A stretch of DNA of 64,000 nucleotides from VGNY01 sp964549635 (GTDB taxonomy: Bacteria > Chloroflexota > Dehalococcoidia > GIF9 > UBA5629): contig CAZJVJ010000003.1 of assembly GCA_964549635.1 (NCBI GenBank), positions 62,001 to 126,000 on the forward strand, given 5' to 3'. Below are positions 8,502 to 17,492 of this stretch, one piece after another. The notes below the pieces were generated by a model. It was given only the letters and a program-made list of their open reading frames with translations. It was not told the DNA's origin and made no database searches. How positions within the stretch are numbered: the stretch's first letter is position 1; each line of letters starts with the position of its first letter. The position numbers and the translations under genes are program-made.

Positions 8502-9062
8502 ATGAATAAGCTAAACATAAAATCACCACTAGATGAAACAACGGTCGAGAAGTTAAGAGCTGGTGATCAGGTATTCATTACGGGGGTTATTTATGCTGCT
8601 CGTGATGCTGCCCACAAACGGCTTGTTGAAACCTTGGACAAAGGGGAGAAGCTACCTTTTGACCTCACAAATCAAACGATTTATTACATGGGGCCAACTC
8701 CAGCTAAGCCGGGACAAGTCATTGGTTCAGCTGGGCCAACGACCAGCGGGCGGATGGACACTTATACGCCTCGCCTTATAGCCGCAGGCCTTAGGGGTAT
8801 GATTGGCAAGGGCAATCGTTCACAATCGGTAAAAGATGCCATAAAGAAGTACAAGGCAGTTTATTTTGCTGCCATAGGTGGTGCTGGGGCTTTGATTTCA
8901 AAGAGCATCAAGAAGGCAGAAGTAATAGCTTACGAGGACTTGGGCGCGGAAGCAATTCGACGTTTAGAGGTAGAAAACTTTCCTGCCACCGTTATTAACG
9001 ACATTTATGGTGGCGACTTGTATGAGCAGGGCAAAGCCAAGTACGTGGTCAAGGATATGTGA
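8502..9062 (+). CDS. Fumarate hydratase class I, beta subunit
   Basis: 186 residues, the normal length for the separate beta subunit of class I fumarase or tartrate dehydratase. Family motifs include YYMGPTPAKPGQVIGSAGPTT at about residues 60-80, SGRMD directly after it, and the cation/substrate-contacting GKGNRS near residue 103. It needs the alpha subunit at 4264-5109 for activity. It has its own ribosome site (ggagga), lies 24 bp after sdhB and is the last gene of the TCA operon. It ends 4 bp from a converging Nudix gene with no obvious hairpin between them. Confidence 0.92.
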   Translation: MNKLNIKSPLDETTVEKLRAGDQVFITGVIYAARDAAHKRLVETLDKGEKLPFDLTNQTIYYMGPTPAKPGQVIGSAGPTTSGRMDTYTPRLIAAGLRGMIGKGNRSQSVKDAIKKYKAVYFAAIGGAGALISKSIKKAEVIAYEDLGAEAIRRLEVENFPATVINDIYGGDLYEQGKAKYVVKDM

Positions 9063-9066
9063 TTCT

Positions 9067-9600
9067 TTAACTACCCTTTAGTCCCAAGGAGAGAACCCTT
9101 AACAAACCAGCAATACTTTTAGCATCGCAAATTTCACCTGAATCGATCAATTCCGGTATACGGGACAAAGGCACTCGAACAACCTCGATCTCCTCTGTAT
9201 CTTCAGCAACACGGCGACTGGGTATAAGATGCGTGGCTAAATACAAATGTAGATATTCAGTGCAATAGCCTGGAGCTGAATAAAAACCACCAAGTCGGTC
9301 TATCTTATTTGGTAGGTAGCCTATTTCTTCCTGAAGCTCACGACGAACGCAATTAATCGGTTGTTCGCCGGGGTCAATGCTACCTGCAGGAATCTCTAGC
9401 AGGGTCTTACCTACAGCTTTCCGATATTGACGGACCAAAATGACTCTATCCTTAGAATCCAATACCACCACCGCCACACAATCACTATGCTCAACGATTT
9501 CTCTAGTGGTTGTCTTACCGTTTGGTTTTTGTACTGTGTCAACGCGCAATCTTACTGCTCTGCCCTCGTAAACTTTTTGGCTGGACAAAGTCTTTTCCAT
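9067..9600 (-). CDS. Nudix hydrolase, ADP-ribose pyrophosphatase type
   Basis: 177 residues. A complete Nudix box is visible near residues 75-97 (G-x5-E-x7-REL-x-EE-x-G: GSIDPGE then RRELQEEIG). The N-terminal part with EIVEHSDCVAVVV and the ILVRQYRKAVG segment is typical of ADP-ribose or ADP-sugar pyrophosphatases (NudF type). It would cleave ADP-ribose to AMP and ribose 5-phosphate. It heads a short minus-strand block but is separated by 44 bp from the acetyltransferase gene upstream and has its own ribosome site (aggtgag). The exact nucleotide substrate is inferred from the family only. Confidence 0.85.
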   Translation of the reverse strand: MEKTLSSQKVYEGRAVRLRVDTVQKPNGKTTTREIVEHSDCVAVVVLDSKDRVILVRQYRKAVGKTLLEIPAGSIDPGEQPINCVRRELQEEIGYLPNKIDRLGGFYSAPGYCTEYLHLYLATHLIPSRRVAEDTEEIEVVRVPLSRIPELIDSGEICDAKSIAGLLRVLSLGLKGS

Positions 9601-9644
9601 ATCGGCTCACCTCTTTATAAATAGCGTCAAAATTAAACATCAGA

Positions 9645-10097
9645 CTAAAATCGGTAAATAAGAGCCACTTCATCACAGTCCGGGAATTTGGGACAACGGT
9701 AGCACTCTGACCATACCTTGCGCGGAAGTTCCATCTTGTCTACTTGGCGAAACCCGTGCTTTTCAAAGAATGATGGCTTGTACGTAAGGCAATAGACCGT
9801 AGATATACCCAGATTTTTAGCTTCATTGAGACAAGCTTCTATTAGGAGCGAACCTAGCCCCTGAGCTTGCCTATCACCACTCACTGCTAATGACTTAATC
9901 TCGGCCAAATCTGCCCAATCGATATGGAGGGCCACACAACCGATAACCTGCTGATTGTCCCTGATAACAAAGAAATCGCGCAGGTTCTCATATATCTCGC
10001 TCAGTGCTCTCGGTAGCATCTGTCCCTTGTCGGCAAAACTATTGACCAACTCGTGAATTTGCGGAACATCGCTTATCTTGGCCTTTTCTACCTTCAT
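9645..10097 (-). CDS. GNAT acetyltransferase, short ArgA (N-acetylglutamate synthase)-like
   Basis: 150 residues forming a single GNAT domain. The acetyl-CoA loop is seen as RQAQGLGSLLIEACL near residues 80-95, and the C-terminal half has FFEKHGFRQVDKMELPRKVW followed by CYRCPKFPDC. The N-terminal MLPRALSEIYENLRDFFV is characteristic of stand-alone ArgA-type amino-acid N-acetyltransferases, which make N-acetylglutamate for arginine synthesis. No arginine genes are nearby, so this role is inferred from motif resemblance. The start overlaps the nadK stop by 4 bp (ATGA), so the two are co-translated. Confidence 0.75.
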   Translation of the reverse strand: MKVEKAKISDVPQIHELVNSFADKGQMLPRALSEIYENLRDFFVIRDNQQVIGCVALHIDWADLAEIKSLAVSGDRQAQGLGSLLIEACLNEAKNLGISTVYCLTYKPSFFEKHGFRQVDKMELPRKVWSECYRCPKFPDCDEVALIYRF

Positions 10098-10924
10098 TTT
10101 TGTCTTACTTTGTTTTTAAGTCTCGCTTCTAGAGAATTATAGAAGTAACCTTTAGGTTGAATTCGCAAAAATCGGGCTACGTAAGGGCTTATTTGGGCTG
10201 TAATCTCATCCCCATTGCTAATTGCTAATTCTACTTGCCCGTCTATGCTAACCATAGACTCATGACTGGTGGTCACTTTTAGTTGAACTGTGATTTCTGG
10301 CGGCAGAACCAGCGCCTTATCTAACGTAAGATGTGAACATACCGGTTTAAGCAGGATTTCCTTTGCCTGTGGGTAGAGAATTGGGCCTCCAGCAGCCAAG
10401 GAGTAGCCAGTGCTACCGGTAGCTGTAGCTACTATAACACCATCTGCTCGATAGGTGCACAGAGTTTCACCATCAATCTTAACTTCTACTTCAACCAATC
10501 GAACTGATGCCCTTCGCCCCACAAAGATGTCATTCAGTGCATGAAAAACCGTGCCATAAGGCAACAGTTTAGCTTTAAGCATGGCTCTTTCCTCAATCCA
10601 ACCATCACCGTTTAAAAGCCGAGGCAGTTTATCAAGGGCCTCATCAGCTTTAAGTTCTGTCATAAATCCCAAACTGCCGAAGTTTATGCCCACAATAGCT
10701 ACTGCGTGAGGGACTATAGCTCGGGCTGCCCTCAGAATGGTGCCATCGCCACCAATGCTCAGAATCAAATCTGAACCGTCTATTTGTGGTTTCGCCTCAG
10801 CCTCCTCCCACGCAGAACATGTCCAAAATGCAACACCTAAATGGCCGAGAAATCTTTCCAATTCCTGACTAAAAGCCTTGGCTTTTTCAATTTTGGGATG
10901 ATATAAAATTCCAACCCGTTTCAC
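10094..10924 (-). CDS. nadK: NAD kinase
   Basis: 276 residues, normal length. The ATP/NAD kinase motif GGDGTILRAAR is near residue 60 with the catalytic Asp, then NDIFVGR, and the glycine-rich ATGSTGYSLAAGGP near residue 175. It phosphorylates NAD to NADP using ATP or polyphosphate. The start is a GTG at 10924, giving MKRVGILYHP, the usual N-terminal strand of the family. It is the first gene of a two-gene unit with the acetyltransferase. Confidence 0.93.
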   Translation of the reverse strand: MKRVGILYHPKIEKAKAFSQELERFLGHLGVAFWTCSAWEEAEAKPQIDGSDLILSIGGDGTILRAARAIVPHAVAIVGINFGSLGFMTELKADEALDKLPRLLNGDGWIEERAMLKAKLLPYGTVFHALNDIFVGRRASVRLVEVEVKIDGETLCTYRADGVIVATATGSTGYSLAAGGPILYPQAKEILLKPVCSHLTLDKALVLPPEITVQLKVTTSHESMVSIDGQVELAISNGDEITAQISPYVARFLRIQPKGYFYNSLEARLKNKVRQK

Positions 10925-11289
10925 TACAATTGGAGTCTATCATCAGCGTTCAGAAAGTGTCAAATCCTTAAACCGTAAAGCAATTACCATTTAACTAGAA
11001 ATTTTCGCTCTTTGGACGTGACAGTGGAGGGCAGTGGTTTTTGAGGCAGCGTAGAAATTAGCGCTTGTTCTCAATTCGTGACCGTCTTAGCCCATTACAA
11101 ATTCAGAATCTAAAGAGTTTAAACCCTACTTAGCAATGCTTGTCCCAAACTTAAATCAGTGAGATGTCTTTTGCCAAAAATACGAATGGTAATCAAACTG
11201 TTTTTAAACAGATTAGAAGTCCCCTAATTTAGCTTTGATGAATCATTGAATAATTTCCGTGGAGTCAAAGAGTTTAATCATGTTAAGCT
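10925..11289. other. Non-coding stretch upstream of nadK
   Basis: AT-rich sequence without an open frame of convincing codon use on either strand and without a clear hairpin. It separates nadK from the decayed gene at 11290-11770. It may hold the nadK promoter, but I could not pick out a convincing -35/-10 pair. Confidence 0.4.
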
Positions 11290-11770
11290 AATTTAATCTA
11301 TCTCTTCGAGCACTACCTAATAGTAAGGCCCCCCGCCGAATCATTAGTGCTCTGCTAGTCACCTTGATCTTAGGATTTATTATCTTTGTTGCCTTCTCTT
11401 CAAAGCTACTTTCAGCCTCGCAGAAACTTGCCGGAATATCCAAATGGGGAAACCATATACATGGAGAGTATAACCTGTATATAACTTTTTAAAATTCTTC
11501 TTGAATCAATTCGGCCTTATATCCCATTATGTGGCCAGTCGCTATTTTGAAATAACTGGCTAATGACCATGCATCATTGCCTTTAACACCGAACATTTCC
11601 ATGCTTGACTTGACGTATTTCCTGGCATTCTCCGCCATAAACTTTCTTAAAAGCTCGCAGGTCTTATGCACCTAGCTCTTTGTAAAGTAGCTTAACTGTG
11701 TTTCTCTAGTAAGACCAAGCTGTACTAGCATGACGATTTAGCTTTCCTCAATTCAGACCAGCCTTCTGGT
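11290..11770 (-). pseudogene. Decayed gene, possibly ATC-hydrolase-like (L-2-amino-thiazoline-4-carboxylate hydrolase/DUF6125) family
   Basis: On the minus strand an open segment (11489-11671) reads FMAENARKYVKSSMEMFG and then DAWSLASYFKIATGHIMGY. It runs into a TAA, but the same frame continues past the stop for another 60 or so coding-like residues, including RLYSPCIWFPHLDIPASFC and INPKIKVTSRAL. Upstream, another frame gives TVKLLYKELGA, so at least one frameshift and one stop have accumulated. The Cys residues and the NPK-x-K pattern near the end remind me of ATC-hydrolase-like proteins, but this identity is a guess. A degraded gene is much more likely than a functional 60-residue protein. 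Confidence 0.5.
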
Positions 11771-11934
11771 AGTTCTGGTTGCTTCCGCAAGTTATGATTT
11801 AGTAGAATACCCTCCCTCTATGCATTACGTACGAGTTGTTCTCAAAACCAATGTTAATTTTGTGGGACAAACGTAAATGCCACATCTTACATATTAAATC
11901 GGCCAGCCGTATTTGAAGTTTGAAAAAGTCTATT

Positions 11935-13404
11935 CTACGAGCCAAACATTTTAGTAGCAGATTCAGCTATGCTGATAAAGCCCCCCGGGACAATACCGAG
12001 AAGCAAGACGAAAAGGCAACAAAGCAATAATGCTGCGCGCAGTGCCCATGATGACGGCAGCTTATCCTCTGTAGCTGGAACTCCTAACCACATCAATTTC
12101 ACTACCCTCAAGTAGTAATAGGCCGAGATGCAACTGTTTATCACGGCTATAATGACCAGCCATAGCAAGCCATGTTGCACCGCTCCACTAAAAATGTAAA
12201 TCTTAGCAATGAGCCCGGCTGTAGGTGGCAAACCAATCAGAGAAAGCAAACAGAAAGTCAAGGCTAAAGCTAATAGTGGTGTCCGTTTACTCATGCCAGC
12301 ATAATCATTAATCTCGTCACTATCAGTTTTGTTAGAGATGGCTATTACAGCAATAAATGCCCCCAGATTGGTAACGGAATAGCTCATAAGGAAGAAAATT
12401 AGGCCACTTTGCCCCAAGGTGTCGCCCCCCGATGCCATTCCCACCGTTGCCAATCCAACCATAAGGTAACCAGCCTGAGCTATGCTGGAATAACCGAGCA
12501 TACGCTTTATGTTGCTTTGCACTAGAGCAACCACATTTCCCACTGTCATGGTTATGGCGCTCAAAACGGCGAACAACATTCCCCAGTTAATGCTAAGCCA
12601 CTCAGGTGAGCCCAGGGCAATTGAGAAGACACGGAGAAGAACAGCAAAGCCAGCTGCCTTGCTGGCTACAGAGAGATAGGCGGTGACCGGCGTTGGCGCT
12701 CCCTCATAGACGTCTGGCACCCACATCTGGAAGGGAAAACAAGCAATCTTGAAACCGAAGCCGGATGTCAGAAGTACTATACACATTAGCAAAGCTGGGT
12801 TATCCAAAAGGCCGCTGGCTGGCGTCTCACGGATGTAGTTCGAAATATACACCAGATTGGTCTTTCCAGTGAAACCAAAAATTAAAGCCATACCGTAGAG
12901 GAGCACTGCTGAAGCGAGGGCACCCAGAAGCAAGTACTTTAGTCCAGCCTCACTCGATTTGGGGTCTTTTAAAAATCCTGTCAGAACATACAGTGAAATA
13001 GCGCTAAGCTCCAGAGCTACGTAGATTGCAATCAGGTCTGTAGATGCTGTCAGAAGCATCAAACCTACGGCTGAAATGAGCACTAGCGCGTAATATTCCC
13101 CCTGGAATCTTTGGAATTTGCTTACGTAGTCCTGAGAAACTAATATCACCAGCCCAGCTGCCACCAAGAGTAGAAACTTGAAGAAAAGCGTAAAGGCATC
13201 AACTGCCAGCATATTGTGAAAGATAACAATTGGAGGTGTCCCCCAAATCGCCAGTGTACAGCCAATAGAAATTATTACACCAGCAATGCTGACGTAAATC
13301 AGCCCCCTTTTCTGCTTGATAAATAAATCGAGCAGAATTACCAGCAAGGCAAAGCCTAGCAGGCTGATTTCAGGCGCTAGAAAACGAAGCTCATTGAGTA
13401 CCAT
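11935..13404 (-). CDS. nuoN: NADH-quinone oxidoreductase (complex I) subunit N
   Basis: 489 residues and about 14 predicted membrane helices. It is an antiporter-like proton-pumping subunit with the conserved ALELSAISLYVLTGF and ASKAAGFAVLLR segments, containing the helix-5 Glu and the helix-7 Lys, and the discontinuous-helix region MLGYSSIAQAGYLMVG. It closes the nuo cluster; the Nudix gene lies directly upstream and overlaps its start by 14 bp. No terminator hairpin is evident downstream, where a 160-bp spacer leads to a decayed gene. Confidence 0.93.
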   Translation of the reverse strand: MVLNELRFLAPEISLLGFALLVILLDLFIKQKRGLIYVSIAGVIISIGCTLAIWGTPPIVIFHNMLAVDAFTLFFKFLLLVAAGLVILVSQDYVSKFQRFQGEYYALVLISAVGLMLLTASTDLIAIYVALELSAISLYVLTGFLKDPKSSEAGLKYLLLGALASAVLLYGMALIFGFTGKTNLVYISNYIRETPASGLLDNPALLMCIVLLTSGFGFKIACFPFQMWVPDVYEGAPTPVTAYLSVASKAAGFAVLLRVFSIALGSPEWLSINWGMLFAVLSAITMTVGNVVALVQSNIKRMLGYSSIAQAGYLMVGLATVGMASGGDTLGQSGLIFFLMSYSVTNLGAFIAVIAISNKTDSDEINDYAGMSKRTPLLALALTFCLLSLIGLPPTAGLIAKIYIFSGAVQHGLLWLVIIAVINSCISAYYYLRVVKLMWLGVPATEDKLPSSWALRAALLLCCLFVLLLGIVPGGFISIAESATKMFGS

Positions 13405-13849
13405 CAGTGTGAACCATCCCAGCTAATTTGAGCAACTTCTTTGTATCCTCATGTACCTCCCCAAAAATCCGTCTAAGTTCTTCTTGCTTTACCCACAAAG
13501 CTTCACCAATGTCGCTACCCACCTTCAATTCACCACCGAGTAGCCTAGCTATGTAGTCGATATAAACAACGTGCAGGCTAATGGCACTGGCTGACTTAAT
13601 GATCCGTTCGAAGGCTGGCAAAGGCGTCACTAATTCTATTTCCAACCCTGTCTCCTCTTTGACTTCACGCTTGATTCCGTCGCCTATAGTCTCTCCGACC
13701 TCTAGCTCGCCACCAGGACAAATCCACTTTCCCTGCCAAAAACCACCCCTTTCTGGCTTGTGTTTTACCAGCAATATTCTATTTCTTTCATCTGTGATAA
13801 TCGCTCCTACTGCTACAATTATGTGAGGATAGTCAATTGTTCTTTTCAT
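13391..13849 (-). CDS. Nudix hydrolase within the complex I cluster
   Basis: 152 residues. The Nudix box is complete (GGELEVGETIGDGIKREVKEETG, residues about 46-68, given here as G-G-E-L-E-V-G-E then REVKEETG). The N-terminal AVGAIITDERNRILLVKH is typical of nucleotide-triphosphate pyrophosphohydrolases of the MutT/ADP-ribose group. The substrate is unknown. It overlaps nuoM by 4 bp and nuoN by 14 bp, so it is translated as part of the nuo message. A nucleotide-cleaning role linked to pyridine nucleotide turnover is only speculation. It is not closely similar to the Nudix protein at 9067-9600. Confidence 0.85.
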   Translation of the reverse strand: MKRTIDYPHIIVAVGAIITDERNRILLVKHKPERGGFWQGKWICPGGELEVGETIGDGIKREVKEETGLEIELVTPLPAFERIIKSASAISLHVVYIDYIARLLGGELKVGSDIGEALWVKQEELRRIFGEVHEDTKKLLKLAGMVHTDGTQ

Positions 13850-15336
13850 TGACCTAATAACCTTATTATCGGCTCTATGCCTGTTCCGATAATGTCGGTA
13901 AGAATAGCAGGATAGATACCAACGAGCATAATTGCAAAAACGAATGAAAAAATGGAAACTTTATCGATGTTGTTGGCGTCGGGAATGCCATTGAATTTTT
14001 TTTGCGGTGGGCCATAGAAGACGCGTTGCAGCATCCACAAGATGTAGCCGGCTGTAAGCACTATCCCAAATACACTTAGTATGGTGCACAAACGGATACC
14101 TGGAACAACTGTGCTGGAGAAACTACCTACAAAGGTGATAAACTCGGCGGCAAAGCCGCTTGTGCCTGGCAGACCTAACGATGCTAGCCCAGCAATGCTG
14201 AAGACGACAGCGATAACTGGCATCTGCCGTGCCAGACCACCTAGATTGTCCAGGTTACGCTCGTGGGACTTGTCATAAACAAGACCTACCATGGTAAAAA
14301 GAAGTCCGGTGATAACGCCGTGACTGAACATTTGCAGTGTGGCTCCTGTCAAGCTCACGTGAGTCAACGCGAAAATACCTAAGAGCACGTACCCCATGTG
14401 GCTGACGCTACTGTAAGCAATCAGTCGCTTCAAATCCTTTTGGCGCAAGGTTACAGCTGCTCCGTATATCACGCTGACAGTAGCTAGAGCTACCAGTAGC
14501 GGAGCGTAATGCAAGGCAATTTGAGGAAAGATAGTGACACAAAGGCGAATCATTCCGTAGCCACCCATTTTTAGCAAGGCGCCGGCTAGAATCACACTGG
14601 CTGCTGTGGGGGCGTCAGTGTGAGCATCTGGCAACCACGTATGGAGAGGAACCATTGGTAACTTAATTGCAAAGCCGATAAGTAGGAGAAAGAACATGGC
14701 AGCCAGCGGAATGACAGGTTTTACCAGAGATAAACCTGACAGCTCCACCATATTCAGGCTACCGGTAGTAAAGTAAATGCTCAAAATGCCAGCCAGCATA
14801 AAGGCGCTGCCGACAAGGGTATATACCACATACTTAATAGCCGAATATTCCTTTCGCCCACTACCCCAGATAGAGATAAGAAAATACATCGGCACGAGCT
14901 CCAATTCCCAGAAAAGGAAGAACAGGACAAGATCCAGGGAACAGAAAACTCCAAGTATGCTAGTTTCCAAAAGCAGCAGCCAGATGAAGTATTCTCGAGG
15001 TCTCAACTGAATATTCCAAGAAACCAGCACTGCCAGAAAGCCTAGGAATGTCGTTAGTACCACAAGAGGCAGACTAAGGCCGTCTATACCAAGATGATAG
15101 AAGGCATTTATCGCTGGTATCCAGGATATTTTTTCTTCAAACTGTATTCGACCAATACCCGCAGCGGAACGGTCAAAAAGACAGAAAACAACAATAGACA
15201 GCGCAAACGAGGCCAGGGTAAATGTCAGGGATATGAGTTTTATTGTCTTCGGCCTTGGGTTGGGCAACAATGCAATAGTGATTAGCCCTAGGATTGGGAG
15301 GAAAATTATGGTTGTTAAGTAATGATCAAACCCCAA
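13846..15336 (-). CDS. nuoM: NADH-quinone oxidoreductase (complex I) subunit M
   Basis: 496 residues and about 14 membrane helices. Typical NuoM motifs are FWELELVPMYFLI (the key helix-5 Glu), LPMVPLHTWLPDAHTDAPTA, KMGGYGMIRLC and RLIAYSSVSHMGYVLLG. It forms a proton channel in the membrane arm. The start is TTG at 15336 (MGFDHYL), preceded by a weak gaggt site; no alternative ATG lies nearby. It is 12 bp downstream of nuoL and overlaps the Nudix gene by 4 bp. Confidence 0.94.
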   Translation of the reverse strand: MGFDHYLTTIIFLPILGLITIALLPNPRPKTIKLISLTFTLASFALSIVVFCLFDRSAAGIGRIQFEEKISWIPAINAFYHLGIDGLSLPLVVLTTFLGFLAVLVSWNIQLRPREYFIWLLLLETSILGVFCSLDLVLFFLFWELELVPMYFLISIWGSGRKEYSAIKYVVYTLVGSAFMLAGILSIYFTTGSLNMVELSGLSLVKPVIPLAAMFFLLLIGFAIKLPMVPLHTWLPDAHTDAPTAASVILAGALLKMGGYGMIRLCVTIFPQIALHYAPLLVALATVSVIYGAAVTLRQKDLKRLIAYSSVSHMGYVLLGIFALTHVSLTGATLQMFSHGVITGLLFTMVGLVYDKSHERNLDNLGGLARQMPVIAVVFSIAGLASLGLPGTSGFAAEFITFVGSFSSTVVPGIRLCTILSVFGIVLTAGYILWMLQRVFYGPPQKKFNGIPDANNIDKVSIFSFVFAIMLVGIYPAILTDIIGTGIEPIIRLLGQ

Positions 15337-15348
15337 AGTTAATGTACC

Positions 15349-17268
15349 TCATGCAAACAAATAGAAGCAGATTGCAATGGCTACCACGCCTATGGTGATG
15401 GCTATACCATAGGCCTGTAATTGTCCTGTCTGGGCGCGGCGTATAGCCCCGCCTGTATTCACTGTGCCACTCGCTAAACTATTAACCGCTCCATCAACGA
15501 CTCGGGAATCAAAAATGCCGAGCGCCATAAAGATGCCATCAACCAAAAATCTGACCACAATCGCTCGCTCGTAAAGTTCATCTACCCAGTATTTACGCGA
15601 AAGAAGGATATAGAACGGCCTGAAAATTCTGCCAACTACTTCGGCTGATAGCCACCTAGCACTGTACATTGCGTACGCCAGAAAAATACCTAAGCCCGAA
15701 AGTAGTAGTGATATCAAAGGTAGTGGATGAGTAAGTATCCCTAGAAATCCATCGATGAAGGCGGTTGTTTCACTATGGCTGCCATTACCCAAAAAGTGGC
15801 CGAACGAACCGGTGACATTGAGCCACCCGGAAACAACTGACAAAACAGCTAAAGCAACCATAGGGACAATCATCACTGTCGGTGATTCGTGAAGCTTCCT
15901 GTGCCCTTTCTCCCTGTGGTTTGGTATTGTCCCACCACGGTACTCGCCACTGAAAGTAAGAAATACAGCTCGGAACATGTAAAAAGCTGTCATGAAAACA
16001 GTAATCATAGCTAGGTAGAACAATATTCGATTGTGGGTAAGTGAGTAAACCAGTATTTCATCTTTACTCCAGAAGCCAGCGAGTGGCCAGATACCAGCAA
16101 TACTTAGTGAGGCGATGAGGAAAGTAGCGTAAGTCCATGGCATTGCCTTACGTAACCCACCCATCTCTCGCATGTCAAAAGTCCCTGTGCTATGGTTCAC
16201 ACTGCCAGCACCTAAAAACAGGAGCGCTTTAAAGAAGGCATGATTAAATAAGTGGAAGATACCCACGGCAACGCCACCGACACCCAGCCCCAGCATCATA
16301 TAGCCTAGCTGGCTAATAGTTGAATAAGCCAGTACGCGCTTGATGTCGTTCATTACTAATCCCATGCTTGCTGCAAAAATAGCTGTAAATCCACCAATCG
16401 CTGCTACTGTAGTTAGTGCTATCTGGCAATGTTCAAACAATGGGAACAGGCGAGCTACTAAGAACACTCCTGCAGCAACCATCGTTGCCGCATGTATTAA
16501 GGCACTAACTGGTGTAGGGCCTTCCATAGCATCCGGTAACCAGACATGCAGAGGGAACTGTGCTGATTTGCCTACAGCACCGGCAAAAATGCCAAGTGTA
16601 GCCCACATTAAAACCGTACCAGCTAGAGTTCCGGCTACAGCCAGGCCGTGCAACCTCTCAATATCGAACGTACCTGTATGGTAGAAAAGCAAAAGAATAG
16701 CTGCCAGAAAACCGAAGTCTCCAAAGCGGGTCACTATAAAGGCTTTTTTAGCGGCGTTGGCAGCAGGAGGCCGATGAAACCAAAAACCGATAAGTAGATA
16801 GGAGCCTAAGCCGACACCCTCCCAGAACAGGAACAGGAAGACAAGGTTATCAGCCATCACCAGCCCTAACATGCATGCAGTGAATAAAGACATAAAGGCG
16901 TAGTAGCGATGGTATCCTGGGTCCCCGCGCATGTACCCTTGGGAGTAAATTTGAATCATTAGGCTGATAAAACTAACTAGCACTACCATTATTGCTGTCA
17001 GGGCGTCAACTATAAGCCCAATGTGGATACTCAGGCCATTAACCACAACCCACGAGATATCAGGAATTTCTATTTTATGCCCTGGTGTGGCAAACACCTG
17101 TACTAATACCCAAAAAGAAAGAGCGCAGGAAATTGTAATACTACCAATCGTCACATAACCACTAAGTTTGGGGCGGCTATTAAAGAAGGGCCTTAGAATA
17201 ATAGATATGATCACAAAGGAGGAAAAGGGTAGCAAAAATATTAGCCATGGAACCTGATGAGGCATCAA
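15349..17268 (-). CDS. nuoL: NADH-quinone oxidoreductase (complex I) subunit L
   Basis: 639 residues, the normal length for NuoL, with about 16 membrane helices and the long lateral helix at the C-terminus. Motifs seen are FWEGVGLGSYLLIGFW (helix-5 Glu), SAQFPLHVWLPDAMEGPTPV, LIHAATMVAAGVFLVAR and KRVLAYSTISQLGYMMLG. It is the distal proton-pumping subunit of complex I. The first ATG at 17268 overlaps the preceding small gene by 4 bp (ATGA). Confidence 0.95.
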   Translation of the reverse strand: MMPHQVPWLIFLLPFSSFVIISIILRPFFNSRPKLSGYVTIGSITISCALSFWVLVQVFATPGHKIEIPDISWVVVNGLSIHIGLIVDALTAIMVVLVSFISLMIQIYSQGYMRGDPGYHRYYAFMSLFTACMLGLVMADNLVFLFLFWEGVGLGSYLLIGFWFHRPPAANAAKKAFIVTRFGDFGFLAAILLLFYHTGTFDIERLHGLAVAGTLAGTVLMWATLGIFAGAVGKSAQFPLHVWLPDAMEGPTPVSALIHAATMVAAGVFLVARLFPLFEHCQIALTTVAAIGGFTAIFAASMGLVMNDIKRVLAYSTISQLGYMMLGLGVGGVAVGIFHLFNHAFFKALLFLGAGSVNHSTGTFDMREMGGLRKAMPWTYATFLIASLSIAGIWPLAGFWSKDEILVYSLTHNRILFYLAMITVFMTAFYMFRAVFLTFSGEYRGGTIPNHREKGHRKLHESPTVMIVPMVALAVLSVVSGWLNVTGSFGHFLGNGSHSETTAFIDGFLGILTHPLPLISLLLSGLGIFLAYAMYSARWLSAEVVGRIFRPFYILLSRKYWVDELYERAIVVRFLVDGIFMALGIFDSRVVDGAVNSLASGTVNTGGAIRRAQTGQLQAYGIAITIGVVAIAICFYLFA

Positions 17269-17456
17269 AGTTTCCGCAAAACCTCCTCGATAACATGTAC
17301 TTTTTCCTGGGATACGAGAATACGGTAGCTAGCCAGTTCACCCGGGAGTCTACCTGGCTCAGGTAAAATTCTTGTTGGAATCCCCTCGCCTTCGAAGAAT
17401 TCTTTCCACATCTCAGCTATTATCAGATTGGGTGCACTTTTTACTTGAACCCACAT
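17265..17456 (-). CDS. Small DUF2007-like (signal-transducing) protein in the nuo cluster
   Basis: 63 residues from the ATG at 17456, or 70 from a TTG at 17477. The pattern WVQVKSAPNLIIAEMWKEFFE, then GIPTRILPEP and a C-terminal YRILVSQEKVHVIEEVL, matches small DUF2007/PII-like 'putative signal transducing' proteins with a two-stranded, two-helix fold. There it reads as a substrate- or residue-sensing domain of unknown ligand. It lies between nuoK and nuoL, overlapping nuoL by 4 bp, so it is surely co-expressed with complex I. No known complex I subunit matches it. Confidence 0.6.
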   Translation of the reverse strand: MWVQVKSAPNLIIAEMWKEFFEGEGIPTRILPEPGRLPGELASYRILVSQEKVHVIEEVLRKL

Positions 17457-17492
17457 ATTTTCTCTCGCTTTCTGCAAGGCCTATCACATGGT

